Part shown: positions 24,273 through 32,782 of the stretch, one piece after another | Layout: each line of letters opens with the position of its first letter | Position numbering within the stretch: the first letter of the stretch is position 1 | DNA from: Desulfosporosinus acidiphilus SJ4 | GTDB taxonomy: Bacteria > Bacillota > Desulfitobacteriia > Desulfitobacteriales > Desulfitobacteriaceae | Reading direction: 5' to 3' | Assembly (NCBI RefSeq): GCF_000255115.2 | Contig: NC_018068.1 | Location: 992,001 to 1,056,000, forward strand | Length of the DNA stretch: 64,000 nucleotides | The notes under the pieces: generated by a model | Database searches by the model: none | The model's input: only the letters and a program-made list of their open reading frames with translations | What the model was told of the DNA's origin: nothing | Position numbers and translations under genes: made by a program

Positions 24273-25262
24273 TTATTTGTCGAATTTAGACTTGAACACT
24301 TCAGGGTTCAGACAGTTGGGAGGTAGTTCACCTTTCATGGCAGTAAGAATGTTGGAGGCGGCTATGGTGCCCATTTTAGTTCGGGTTTCTATAGTAGCGC
24401 TGGCGATATGCGGGCAGAGAGTAACATTGTTCAGTTCACTTAACCCTTCAGCTAATTTTGGCTCCCATTCGTAAACATCCAGGCCTGCTCCCCAGATCTC
24501 CCCGGTCTGTAACGCTTTGACAAGGGCTAACTCATCAACGACGGGGCCTCGGGAAGTATTAATTAAGATGGCTGTCTTTTTCATTTGTTTGAACTCTTTC
24601 TCGCCGATGAGATGAAATGTTTCGGGAAGAAGGGGGGTATGGATCGAAACATAGTCTGAATCTTGGAGAAGTTGATTCAAGCTTACATACTGCCCGCCGG
24701 TTTCCTTTTCAAACTGGGGATTGGGTGCTCTGCCGGTGTAGAGTATTTTCATGTCAAAGGCTTTAGCTCTTTTAGCAAAGGATAGACCGATTCTTCCCGG
24801 GCCTATGATGCCTACAGTTTTGTTCATAACGTCTTGTCCTAAAAACAGCATCGGTCCCCAGCCTTCATATTTGCCCATTCGAGTGTACTTGTCTGACTCG
24901 GCAACTCTTCGGGCAACAGAAAATAATAAAGCCCAAGCCAACTCGGCAGTAGTATCCGTGAGAACTCCTGGTGTGTTGGAGATCATAATTCCCCGTTCGG
25001 TAGCCGCAGGAATGTCGATGTTGTTATAGCCAACAGCATAGTTGGCAAAAATCTTAGCCTGGCTGGCTGCCTTGAACACTTCATTATCGATTTGATCTGT
25101 CAGCAAACATAAAACGGCGTCCCGTCCTTGAACTTTCTCTAAAAGAGTTGACTTGGGCAGAGGTTTCCCCAGACGATTTACTTCAAGGTCGCAATGTTCT
25201 GCCAGCATGTCTAAAGCTGGTTTGGGAATTTCATTTGTTACGTAAACATTCCATTTATTCAT
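24273..25262 (-). CDS. D-isomer-specific 2-hydroxyacid dehydrogenase (glyoxylate/hydroxypyruvate reductase-like)
   Basis: The protein has 329 residues. Rossmann motif GIIGPGRIG (about 150-158). Catalytic triad: Arg in NTSRGPVVDE, Glu in VYEWEP, His in CPHIASAT. It is closest to the glyoxylate/hydroxypyruvate reductase or D-glycerate dehydrogenase group and would reduce a 2-keto acid with NAD(P)H. ATG 25262 was chosen because GGAGG lies 6 nt upstream; the frame extends to 25289 without an SD. It stands alone on the minus strand, 3.4 kb from the GlcD/GlcF/LarA hydroxyacid genes, with which it may be metabolically related. Confidence 0.87.
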   Translation of the reverse strand: MNKWNVYVTNEIPKPALDMLAEHCDLEVNRLGKPLPKSTLLEKVQGRDAVLCLLTDQIDNEVFKAASQAKIFANYAVGYNNIDIPAATERGIMISNTPGVLTDTTAELAWALLFSVARRVAESDKYTRMGKYEGWGPMLFLGQDVMNKTVGIIGPGRIGLSFAKRAKAFDMKILYTGRAPNPQFEKETGGQYVSLNQLLQDSDYVSIHTPLLPETFHLIGEKEFKQMKKTAILINTSRGPVVDELALVKALQTGEIWGAGLDVYEWEPKLAEGLSELNNVTLCPHIASATIETRTKMGTIAASNILTAMKGELPPNCLNPEVFKSKFDK

Positions 25263-25862
25263 GTTAGACCTCCGGTTGTAAAATTTCATTATTTGGAAGT
25301 TATATCTTCAAAAGCAATCTTCGATATAGGTATTATTGGTTAAAGACTTAAGTTTATGTCTCCCGAAAGTCCTTGTCTAAATCATCAATTTATTTTGCTA
25401 TAAATTACATGAAGTTAAGTGCTCATCGGTAGAATAAAGGAGAGTTAGAAATAGCGAAAAACAGTAAGAAACAGTAAGGCATCTACTATCGTGCTATCGC
25501 GGATTAAGGCTAAAACGAGGTTCGTTTTAAAAAAGACTGTTAATCGAACAGAACTGGAACGAAGGTTTAATGAGTTGCTAGTCTAAATCATGAACCTTAA
25601 ACTGTCTTCAGTCAAGTGCAGTCATATTTGAATTTGGACCATTGCACTTGCCTGGCATACGTTGTCGTCAGAGAAACGTTTGGCCCGAATTCAAGCTGTT
25701 GTTATGGCCTTACGAGGCGGTCTGATTACGAAGTATTGCACTGTTGCCGGATAGAACGATTGAGAACTGACAAGATATTTACCTAAGTATTGCATCATGG
25801 ATAAAAATTTACCCATGATGCAATACTTATACTTAGTCTAGGAAAAATAAGGAGGAAGTCGA
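25263..25862. other. Intergenic region with possible gene remnants
   Basis: No intact gene is supported. Two short plus-strand stretches have protein-like composition: 25491-25586 (31 codons from GTG, ending LERRFNELLV) and about 25651-25755 (ending GGLITKYCTVAG). They may be remnants of lost genes. A long perfect inverted repeat (25784-25829) precedes the selenoprotein gene. Confidence 0.35.
25784..25829. promoter_or_regulatory. Long perfect inverted repeat upstream of glutaredoxin selenoprotein
   Basis: TAAGTATTGCATCATGG (25784-25800) and CCATGATGCAATACTTA (25813-25829) are exact reverse complements around a 12-nt A/T-rich loop. It ends 20 nt before the SD, so it lies in the promoter or leader. 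There is no T-run, which argues against a simple terminator. Part of the arm (AAGTATTGCA) also occurs at about 25730-25740. Confidence 0.6.
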
Positions 25863-26090
25863 ATGAAAAATGTAACGATGTTTAGCAGCGATACCTGACC
25901 TTATTGCACTATGGCGAAGGAGTTTCTTTCGCAGCATAATATTTCGTATCAAGAACGAAATATCAGCACCGATCAGGAGGCCCTGAACGAGCTGGAAAGA
26001 AGGAACATTCGAGGAGTTCCGGCATTTATCGTCGGTAATGACACGGTGGTTGGCTTCAATAAGAATAAAATTCTCTCCTTGCTCCATTAA
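25863..26090 (+). CDS. Glutaredoxin-like selenoprotein (UPYC active site)
   Basis: The protein has 75 residues with TGA at codon 12 (25896-25898). Read as selenocysteine, the active site is TUPYC, the exact counterpart of the CPYC redox motif of glutaredoxin/NrdH-like proteins. The rest is a complete small thioredoxin fold: VTMFSSDT first strand, ISYQERNIS, RNIRGVPAFIVG with the cis-Pro loop, and a C-terminal GFNKNKILSLL helix. ATG 25863 follows AGGAGGAAG. A SECIS hairpin follows the UGA and a terminator follows the gene. It probably reduces disulfides or peroxides with a partner such as a peroxiredoxin or ribonucleotide reductase. Conventional calling would miss or truncate it. Confidence 0.9.
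25896..25938 (+). promoter_or_regulatory. SECIS element of glutaredoxin-like selenoprotein
   Basis: GCGAAGGA (25914-25921) pairs with TCTTTCGC (25925-25932), eight pairs including one G-U, around a GTT loop. An outer helix TATG (25910-25913) / CATA (25935-25938) extends it across an AG bulge. The loop starts with G, 23 nt after the UGA, the same distance as in the SECIS at 437-480. Confidence 0.85.
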
Positions 26091-26163
26091 AGATGATATT
26101 TAGAAAGAGCGAATGGTTGCTTAGCTTTTAATTTAAGTACAGCATCTCAAAATAAAGACATTG

Positions 26164-26209
26164 CCATATTATGAGGACTCAAAAAAGACCTTATGAATAT
26201 GGTTTTTTT
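26164..26209 (+). terminator. Rho-independent terminator after glutaredoxin selenoprotein
   Basis: CCATATT (26164-26170) with AATATGG (26196-26202), plus the inner pairing ATGAGG/CCTTAT, is followed by seven T. It lies 74 nt after the stop. Confidence 0.85.
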
Positions 26210-26793
26210 GCGTAAAAAATACTGTTTATATTTAAATCAATACTCTCAGCAAGGAAGAGTACTATTTAAGTCTGTGAGGTTAGTACGCAACTTACATATT
26301 TCCAGGAACTATTTCCCAGGATAAATCAGTGAATTCGGGCCATACTACAGTCATAAGGGTACGTAATGGTCGAGCCAAGATTTATATATGCTTAAATGGT
26401 GTATATAAGTCGGCCAAAGATTATAGTCAGGTGCTAAAGACGCTTGTTTATAGTCGGCGGGAAGATTTTTTTTGGTAGGGAAAAGCTTTAAGGCAGTCTA
26501 ACGATTGTTTTATGGTTCCAACTTATCAGAAAAAGTTGAGCTAAGATTTTGCAAGGTGTTGAAACTTGTACAATCATATATCACTAGATATATGCATGTA
26601 TAAGAATGCGTCGGTTAGGTATAGCCGTGAGGTTGTGTCTAGCTCAGTAGATACCTTGTTTAGTCGAACGAACCATCAGTCTAGGTGGGAACTTGCTTAG
26701 CCTTAGTCGGAAGATTATTGTTAGGTGATAAACTATCTCTATTGGTGCTAGATAAGACCATTACGTACTCTTTTAATTTTTATAAAATCAGTG
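26210..26793. other. Long non-coding stretch ending in an orphan terminator
   Basis: About 580 bp without a credible reading frame on either strand. Degenerate, partly repeated short strings such as AGTCGG.GGAAGATT recur near 26450 and 26706. It ends in a strong plus-strand terminator (26794-26822) with no gene in front of it. It could be an unrecognised small RNA or a decayed gene. Confidence 0.4.
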
Positions 26794-26822
26794 GGGCCGT
26801 TGCCAAGAACGGCCTCTTTTTT
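26794..26822 (+). terminator. Orphan Rho-independent terminator
   Basis: GGCCGTT (26795-26801) and AACGGCC (26808-26814) with loop GCCAAG are followed by TCTTTTTT. No plus-strand coding gene lies within the 700 bp upstream, so it should end a non-coding transcript or be a leftover. Confidence 0.75.
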
Positions 26823-26840
26823 GGAATGTGTAAGGGGTGT

Positions 26841-26893
26841 GTAAGGGGGACGGTCCTATTAACACAAACGTGTTAATAGGACCGCCCCCCTTA
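26841..26893. repeat. GGGGACGGTCC palindromic repeat, family B copy 2
   Basis: GGGGGACGGTCCTATTAACA and its near-perfect complement around AACG form a long hairpin. Outer arms GTGTGTAAGGGG and CCCCTTACACAC extend the symmetry, and the right outer arm contains the stop codon of the DUF202 gene. It is the same family as 24207-24253. Confidence 0.8.
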
Positions 26894-26899
26894 TCCCCC

Positions 26900-27313
26900 T
26901 TACACACTTTGCAGTAAATAGAATATCAAGAATGTGCCAACGGCTAAAACCGAAATACTGAGTAAAATATTGAGAAAGGACGATGGCTGATAAGTATCGG
27001 CACTGATTTGGGCATCAATACTCCTATATTTTAGATAGGCTAAGATACTCATTAAGGAGCCAAGGGCAACCAAAAAGATCCCAATCATTGATGAATACCC
27101 ATGAGAAGGGGGTAAGGGGACATCGATATTTGACTTTTCGAGAACATAGGACATTTGCTTAAGGAACAAGGCGAAGCGCTCGACAACGAAACCAAAGCCC
27201 ATAATTGCGATACTCGTTCTAATCCAGGCCAAAAACGTTCTTTCATTGGCAAGATGAAGACGTCGATTAATATTAGGTTCTAAAGCGGGGGTATCTTTTG
27301 TCAATTTCAGCAT
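26900..27313 (-). CDS. DUF202 (YidH-like) small membrane protein
   Basis: The protein has 137 residues. The DUF202 signature LANERTFLAWIRTSIAIMGF is followed by three hydrophobic segments (about 32-55, 77-100 and 113-135). The family is a bacterial inner-membrane protein of unknown biochemical role. The start ATG 27313 has AAAGGAGGAAATC upstream; an earlier in-frame ATG at 27340 lacks an SD. The last codons and stop lie inside the outer arm of a family B palindrome, suggesting that the element was inserted at, or has shaped, the gene end. It probably shares a transcript with the upstream cation antiporter gene (about 70-nt gap). Confidence 0.85.
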   Translation of the reverse strand: MLKLTKDTPALEPNINRRLHLANERTFLAWIRTSIAIMGFGFVVERFALFLKQMSYVLEKSNIDVPLPPSHGYSSMIGIFLVALGSLMSILAYLKYRSIDAQISADTYQPSSFLNILLSISVLAVGTFLIFYLLQSV

Positions 27314-27383
27314 GATTTCCTCCTTTATAGTCATTGCCACAAGTATCTTTCAAATGCTGCTCAGATATAGCATGTTTTCATTA

Positions 27384-28418
27384 TTACACAAAAAGAAAGG
27401 CTAAAGCCATAATTACATAAGATGCCAATAGCTGTGCGCCTTCCAGCCAATTTGAGCGGCCATCCATACTAATAATGGCTGTAATCACAGTTCCTAAAAT
27501 AATGACAACGAGCTCATAACTTGTAAAAAGAAGGTCGATTGGCTTCCCGATAAAATAGCCAATAAAGACCAGCAAGGGAGCAACAAAGAGAGCAATTTGA
27601 GTGCTGGACCCGATGGCGATTTCCAAGCTGATTTCCATTTTGTTTTTTAGAGCCATCATAACACTGGTTGTATGTTCGGCAGCATTGCCGATAATAGGGA
27701 TTATAATAACTCCGATAAAAAGTTCACTGATTCCTAGGGTGTTAACGACGGGTTCGATTCCCGACACCAGAAATTCGCTTTCCATGACAACAAGGATGGT
27801 AGCGGTTAGGAGAATAAGCAATGCTTTTAACTTTGTCCACTGAGGAGTACCTGAATGCTCTTGACTGGGACGAAAGACATCCTTATGAGTATGCAGGGAA
27901 AAGAGCAAACTTAGTAAATACACCAGGATTAAAACTGCGGCCACCCCGAGACTTAAGGGTTCGGCAGCAGGACTGGTATGTTTACTGAGAAAAATTGCGG
28001 GAATAATCAAGCCGGTAACAGCTAAGAGCAACATGGAAGTGTGCATGCCTGCGGCGGCCCTGTTGAACTTCTGTGTTTTAAATTTGAAACCTCCCAACAG
28101 CATGCTCAGACCTAAAACGAGGAGCAGATTGCCAATAATTGATCCGGTTATGGATGCCTTAACAACTTCGACGAGACCGGATTTTAAGGCAAAGAGTGTG
28201 ATAATGAGTTCGGCGGCATTTCCGAAGGTGGCATTTAATAGTCCTCCAATACTTGGGCCGACATAAATAGCAATTTCTTCTGTGGCTTTTCCCATGTAGC
28301 CGGAAAGAGGAATAATACTTAAGCAAGCCGCCAGAAATGCCAAGACAGGCGAGCTGTTGGTAAGATGGAAAAAGATACTGACAGGGATAGCTAAAAGTAA
28401 AAAATTAAGAAGCTTCAA
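27384..28418 (-). CDS. cax: Calcium/proton antiporter (CaCA family, Cax-type)
   Basis: The protein has about 344 residues and 11 predicted membrane spans. The two alpha repeats are clear: GNAAELIITLFALKSGLVEV in the first half and GNAAEHTTSVMMALKNKME in the second, each with the Glu that binds Ca2+. Cax proteins export Ca2+ (or other divalents) in exchange for H+. I chose TTG 28418 because GAGGAGG lies 7 nt upstream and the N-terminus then starts at the first span. ATG 28463 is in frame but weakly supported. It is upstream of DUF202 on the same strand. Confidence 0.88.
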   Translation of the reverse strand: MKLLNFLLLAIPVSIFFHLTNSSPVLAFLAACLSIIPLSGYMGKATEEIAIYVGPSIGGLLNATFGNAAELIITLFALKSGLVEVVKASITGSIIGNLLLVLGLSMLLGGFKFKTQKFNRAAAGMHTSMLLLAVTGLIIPAIFLSKHTSPAAEPLSLGVAAVLILVYLLSLLFSLHTHKDVFRPSQEHSGTPQWTKLKALLILLTATILVVMESEFLVSGIEPVVNTLGISELFIGVIIIPIIGNAAEHTTSVMMALKNKMEISLEIAIGSSTQIALFVAPLLVFIGYFIGKPIDLLFTSYELVVIILGTVITAIISMDGRSNWLEGAQLLASYVIMALAFLFV

Positions 28419-28685
28419 ACCGGTATCCTCCTCGATGTTTTCTAAGGTCTGCCATAGACGCATTTATTAAAAGGATATTTTATCAAGTTAGTAAATATCT
28501 CATCAAGCACATTATGCAGCACCTTATTCCTGCGTGCAATGTCCTATTTACAATAATATATAACAGATCGTAAAATAATTAAGTGTTTTAAAGGATATTT
28601 AGTACGAATGGAGAAATATTTATGAATACGGCGAATTATAAAGGATATTGCTGAAGAGCCGGAGCCTAGCAGAGGGGGCAAAACA

Positions 28686-30074
28686 TTGAAACCTGAAATC
28701 ATTCAAGAACTAAACGCAATAGTAGGAGAAGAAAATCTTTATACGACTCTAGAGGACTTATATTGCTATACCTATGATGCATCTTTCATAAAAGCTGATA
28801 TGAAAAATATTGCGGGTGTCGCGGTGTATCCGGGGACAACCGAAGAAGTTTCCAAGATTCTTACACTGGCTAATCGTGAAAAAATTCCCGTAGTTCCCCG
28901 GGGAGCAGGCACTAATGTCAGCGGAGGAAGCGTTTCAATCGGTGACTGCATCGTCCTTGTTCTGAAGAGAATGAATAAAATCTTGGAGATCGACAGAAAG
29001 AATCTTATTGCTGTGGTGGAACCGGGAGTAATCACCGGGCAATTCCAAAGAGAAGTGGAAAAACTCGGCCTCTTTTACCCCCCTGATCCGGCAAGCTTGG
29101 CTGTCTCAACCATGGGAGGGAATGTGGCAGAATGTGCCGGCGGCCCCCGGGGCGTAAAATACGGTGTAACCAGGGACTATATTCTAGGTCTTGAGGTGGT
29201 TTTGCCGACGGGTGAAATCATGACTACCGGCGGCAGAACGATAAAAAATGTCACAGGCTATGATATGACAAAACTTTTTACCGGTTCGGAAGGAACGCTT
29301 TGTGTGGTCACAAAAATTATTGTTAAGCTTATTCCCCTGCCTGAGGCCAAGAGCACTATGATGGCTGTTTTCTCTGAGATAGAGCAGGCTTCGGAGACAG
29401 TGTCGGAAATCATAGCCGGCGGTCTGGTTCCTTGTTCCCTTGAATTACTGGATAATATCTACATTAAAAATATTGAAGAGTATGCCAAAGTGGGGCTTCC
29501 CATCGAAGCCGGAGCTGTACTCTTAATCGAAGTGGATGGGGACTCTGAGATTCTGGCTAAACAGATTGGCAAGATTGAACAGATTTGCCGCCGCCTTGGA
29601 GCGGTTCAAATTCGGGTCGCCACCACGAAGGAAGAGGCGGAAGACTTATGGCTTGCTCGGCGATCCGCCTTTGCTTCGGTTTCTCGGGTGAAACCCACGA
29701 TTATCGGGGAAGATGCAACGGTTCCGCGCAGCCAAATTCCGGTTGCAGTACGAAGAATCCAAGAAATTGCTGCAAAGTACAATATAATTATTGCCATTCT
29801 AGGCCATGCGGGAGATGGAAATCTTCATGCTACTATTCTAACCGATGAGATGGATCAGGAGGAAGCGTTAAGAGTTGAAAAGGCCATTGAAGAAATTTTC
29901 GTTCTCACAGTAGAATTAGGTGGTTCCTTAAGCGGAGAGCATGGCATCGGACGGGCAAAATCTAAATTTATCGCTTTGCAAACCGGCGAAATAGGTCTGG
30001 AAGTCCAGCGGAGGATTAAGCTTGCTCTAGACCCGAACAATATTCTAAATCCTGGCGTTATGTTTGGAGCGTGA
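28686..30074 (+). CDS. glcD: FAD-binding oxidase GlcD-type (D-lactate/glycolate dehydrogenase flavoprotein)
   Basis: The protein has 462 residues. FAD_binding_4 domain: VPRGAGTNVSGGSVS, PPDPASLAVSTMGGNVAECAGG and GSEGTLCVVTKIIVKL. FAD-oxidase C-terminal domain: GHAGDGNLHATI and GGSLSGEHGIGRAKSKF, whose His residues serve the active site. It oxidises a 2-hydroxy acid, most likely D-lactate given larA downstream. Start is TTG 28686 with AGAGGGGGC upstream. Its stop is followed 4 nt later by the Fe-S partner gene. In lactate-using sulfate reducers such GlcD/GlcF pairs feed electrons into energy metabolism. Confidence 0.88.
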   Translation: MKPEIIQELNAIVGEENLYTTLEDLYCYTYDASFIKADMKNIAGVAVYPGTTEEVSKILTLANREKIPVVPRGAGTNVSGGSVSIGDCIVLVLKRMNKILEIDRKNLIAVVEPGVITGQFQREVEKLGLFYPPDPASLAVSTMGGNVAECAGGPRGVKYGVTRDYILGLEVVLPTGEIMTTGGRTIKNVTGYDMTKLFTGSEGTLCVVTKIIVKLIPLPEAKSTMMAVFSEIEQASETVSEIIAGGLVPCSLELLDNIYIKNIEEYAKVGLPIEAGAVLLIEVDGDSEILAKQIGKIEQICRRLGAVQIRVATTKEEAEDLWLARRSAFASVSRVKPTIIGEDATVPRSQIPVAVRRIQEIAAKYNIIIAILGHAGDGNLHATILTDEMDQEEALRVEKAIEEIFVLTVELGGSLSGEHGIGRAKSKFIALQTGEIGLEVQRRIKLALDPNNILNPGVMFGA

Positions 30075-30078
30075 GAAG

Positions 30079-31362
30079 ATGGATCGTTCATTTGAGACTT
30101 GGGAACAAGAAGTCATCCGCTGCATACGCTGCGGCTCCTGCCAAAATGTTTGTCCTGTCTTTCGAGAACTTCAGGCAGAATCTACTGTGGCCAGGGGGAG
30201 AGTAAAGCTCATACGAGGGGCTATCAGCAAAGACCTTTCCTTAACCGAAGGGTTTATTTCCAAGATGTCCTTATGTTTAATGTGTAAAGCTTGTGTAGCT
30301 AACTGTCCAAGCGGCGTCAAGGTTGACAAGCTAGTAGAAGCTGCCCGCAGGGAAATCGTGAACCAAAAAGGGCTTTCTCCTCTTAAAAAGCTGGTTTTTC
30401 GGTGGGTACTTAAAAACCGGTGGATCTTTGAGACCGGAATGAGTACAGGGAGAATCCTCCAGAAGCTTGTTTTTCGCCCAGGTCCGGGCGGGCAGGGAAT
30501 GCTGCCCAGGATGCCCTTGGGGATTGATCAAAGAAGGCTGCTCTCCCCGCTTGCTCCAAAACCCTTAAAGGCATTGTATCCGGAAGTTGTTACAGTTCCC
30601 AATCCACGGATGAGAGTGGCATTTTTCACCGGATGCATGATTAATTATATATACACGGACAGCGGAAGAGCGGTGATTAACGTTCTGAATCGTTTGGGAG
30701 TGGATGTTATCATTCCCAGACTTCAAAATTGCTGCGGAACCCCGGTGCGGATGAACGGGGATTACGAAACGGCGCGAGAAATGGCTCGGGCTAATATTGA
30801 CGTCCTCTTGAAGGAAAAGGCGGATGGAGTGGTCGTCGCTTGCGGGACCTGTGGTTTAGCCCTTAAAGAGGAATATGCAGAGTTATTGCAGGATGACCCA
30901 CGTTATGCGGAAAAGGCAAAACTTCTGGGAAAGATGGTCAAGGATTTCACGGAACTGGTGGTTCCCATGGAAGACTATCAAGAAAACCTAGGTGAACTTC
31001 CTCTCAAAGTTACCTATCATGATCCCTGTCATCTTGTGCGTGGATTGAAAGTAAGAGAACAACCCAGGGAAATTATTAAGCAAATCCCCGGGATAGAATT
31101 TATAGAAATGACGAAACCGGACACTTGCTGCGGCAGCGGTGGTTCCTTCAGTTTAGCTCATTATGAACTTGCGACAAAGATTAATAATCACAAAGTCGAA
31201 GATATCCGGCAAACCGGTGCGGAAGTATTAGTTACGGGATGTTCAGCTTGCCGCATGCACATTTTGGACGGATTTCATCGACAAGAGGCTGCCATTAGAG
31301 TGATGCATACTGCTCAACTTTTGGAGATGGCTTATGAAGCTAAAGAAAATAAAAAGGAATGA
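30079..31362 (+). CDS. glcF: GlcF-type Fe-S subunit of hydroxyacid oxidase (two 4Fe-4S + two CCG domains)
   Basis: The protein has 427 residues. Two ferredoxin-type clusters: CIRCGSCQNVCP (about 12-23) and CLMCKACVANCP (about 65-76). Two cysteine-rich CCG domains: NCCGTPVRMNGD and TCCGSGGSFSLAH. This is the electron-accepting partner of GlcD, transferring electrons from the flavin to a membrane or soluble acceptor. ATG 30079 has GGAG upstream and lies just after the glcD stop, so the two are coupled. LutA/LutB-type proteins share domains, but the length and order fit GlcF. Confidence 0.88.
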   Translation: MDRSFETWEQEVIRCIRCGSCQNVCPVFRELQAESTVARGRVKLIRGAISKDLSLTEGFISKMSLCLMCKACVANCPSGVKVDKLVEAARREIVNQKGLSPLKKLVFRWVLKNRWIFETGMSTGRILQKLVFRPGPGGQGMLPRMPLGIDQRRLLSPLAPKPLKALYPEVVTVPNPRMRVAFFTGCMINYIYTDSGRAVINVLNRLGVDVIIPRLQNCCGTPVRMNGDYETAREMARANIDVLLKEKADGVVVACGTCGLALKEEYAELLQDDPRYAEKAKLLGKMVKDFTELVVPMEDYQENLGELPLKVTYHDPCHLVRGLKVREQPREIIKQIPGIEFIEMTKPDTCCGSGGSFSLAHYELATKINNHKVEDIRQTGAEVLVTGCSACRMHILDGFHRQEAAIRVMHTAQLLEMAYEAKENKKE

Positions 31363-31427
31363 CAGGTTTAGTTACTCCGTAGTTCGGATAATTAAGTCTA
31401 GCTCAGAGGTTCAAAGGGGGAGCGTTG

Positions 31428-32714
31428 ATGAATTTCGTAAATCTAGCTTTTGGTAAAGAAATGTTAAAGTTTGAACTTCCGTCTGAGGTCAAAATTCAGC
31501 AGATTGAGGCTAAAAAAAGCCAGCCTATAACGAACATTGAAGAGAGCATTCGCCATGTATTAGCTCATCCGCTGGGCACTGCTCCCCTTAGAGAAGTCGT
31601 TAATTCCGGGGACAAAGTGGTTATTATTGTGAGCGACATCACTCGATTATGGGTTCGTACCGACGTTTTTCTGCCAGTATTACTGGATGTTCTGAACGAG
31701 GCAGGTATTCCGGATCAGGATATTTCCATTGTCACTGCCACTGGAGACCATCGCCTGCAATCGGATGAAGAACATAGGACCATTTGCGGCGCTATGGTTT
31801 TAGCTCGTGTTCCGATCTATGACCATGAATGTCAGGCCCAGGATCTTGTAGATTTAGGTCTGTCCTCAAGAGGGACTCCTATAAAAGTTAACCGCAGAGT
31901 GTGGGAAGCAGATAAAGTGATTTTAACCGGTGGCATAGCCTACCATTTATTGGCAGGGTTTGGCGGCGGGCGTAAATCCATTGCCCCAGGAGTGTGCGGT
32001 TATGAAATGATTCAGAAAAACCATGCCTTGGCTCTGGCGGCGGCCGGAACTAGTGGATTGCATCCGAATATTAAGACGGGAATCATGGAAGGCAATCCGG
32101 TTTCCGAAGATATGTTAGAAATCGCCCGTAAAGTTGGCGTGGATTTTATTCTCAATGTGGTTGTTAACGAACAAAAGGAGTTTGTCTACTTAGCGGCAGG
32201 GGACCTTTATGAAGCTCATCTTGCCGGATGCCGCGTGGTTGAAGATATTTTTGGCATTGAAATTGCTGCAAAAGCAGACGTCGTTTTTGTCTCCTGTGGG
32301 GGATATCCTAAAGATATTCAGCTTTACCAAGCAATTAAAGCTTTAGATAATGCTTCTTATGCCGTAAAAGAAGGCGGTGTCATTGTTTTGCTCAGTGAAT
32401 GTTCCGATGGAATAGGTTCCCATCCCTTCGAGGAGTTTTTTAAGTATGGTGATGTGGAAGAAATGAGTGCTAAGCTTCATCAAGACTTCATAATGCCGGG
32501 TTTTGTCAGTTTGAGAACGGCAAGTATCTGTCGTAAGACCCCGGTGATTTTAATCAGTTCCCTGCAGGAAGATGTAGTCAGAGGAATGGGGATGCACCCT
32601 GCATCTCTACCGGAGACGGCTTGGCAAATGGCTGCAGAGCTATTGGGGCGGAAGCCGGAACTTGTTTATGTAATGCCTTATGGAGGAAGCACTTTCCCTA
32701 TTATAAGAGAGTAA
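31428..32714 (+). CDS. larA: Nickel-pincer lactate racemase LarA family
   Basis: The protein has 428 residues. SDITRLW contains the conserved Asp and Arg, ATGDHR holds the first catalytic His, and GGIAYHLLAGFGGGRKSIAPG holds a His and the Lys that anchors the nickel-pincer cofactor in characterised LarA. It interconverts D- and L-lactate or a related 2-hydroxy acid, supplying the stereoisomer used by the GlcD/GlcF pair 66 bp upstream. ATG 31428 has AAAGGGGGAG in front. Cofactor-building larB, larC and larE are not in the window. Confidence 0.87.
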   Translation: MNFVNLAFGKEMLKFELPSEVKIQQIEAKKSQPITNIEESIRHVLAHPLGTAPLREVVNSGDKVVIIVSDITRLWVRTDVFLPVLLDVLNEAGIPDQDISIVTATGDHRLQSDEEHRTICGAMVLARVPIYDHECQAQDLVDLGLSSRGTPIKVNRRVWEADKVILTGGIAYHLLAGFGGGRKSIAPGVCGYEMIQKNHALALAAAGTSGLHPNIKTGIMEGNPVSEDMLEIARKVGVDFILNVVVNEQKEFVYLAAGDLYEAHLAGCRVVEDIFGIEIAAKADVVFVSCGGYPKDIQLYQAIKALDNASYAVKEGGVIVLLSECSDGIGSHPFEEFFKYGDVEEMSAKLHQDFIMPGFVSLRTASICRKTPVILISSLQEDVVRGMGMHPASLPETAWQMAAELLGRKPELVYVMPYGGSTFPIIRE

Positions 32715-32737
32715 TTTTTTTAAATTTTCCTCGATTT

Positions 32738-32782
32738 CCCTTTATTTAGAGGACGCCGTCCATGGCTGCCTCTGAATAAGGG
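32738..32782. terminator. Inverted repeat after larA, terminator-like
   Basis: CCCTTTATTTAGAGG (32738-32752) and CCTCTGAATAAGGG (32769-32782) pair with few mismatches, but no T-run follows. It may end the lactate operon or protect its 3' end. Confidence 0.45.

Noticed and set aside
26685-26876. 63-codon plus-strand frame
   Set aside because: It runs through a strong terminator hairpin and into a palindromic repeat, so it cannot be a normal gene.
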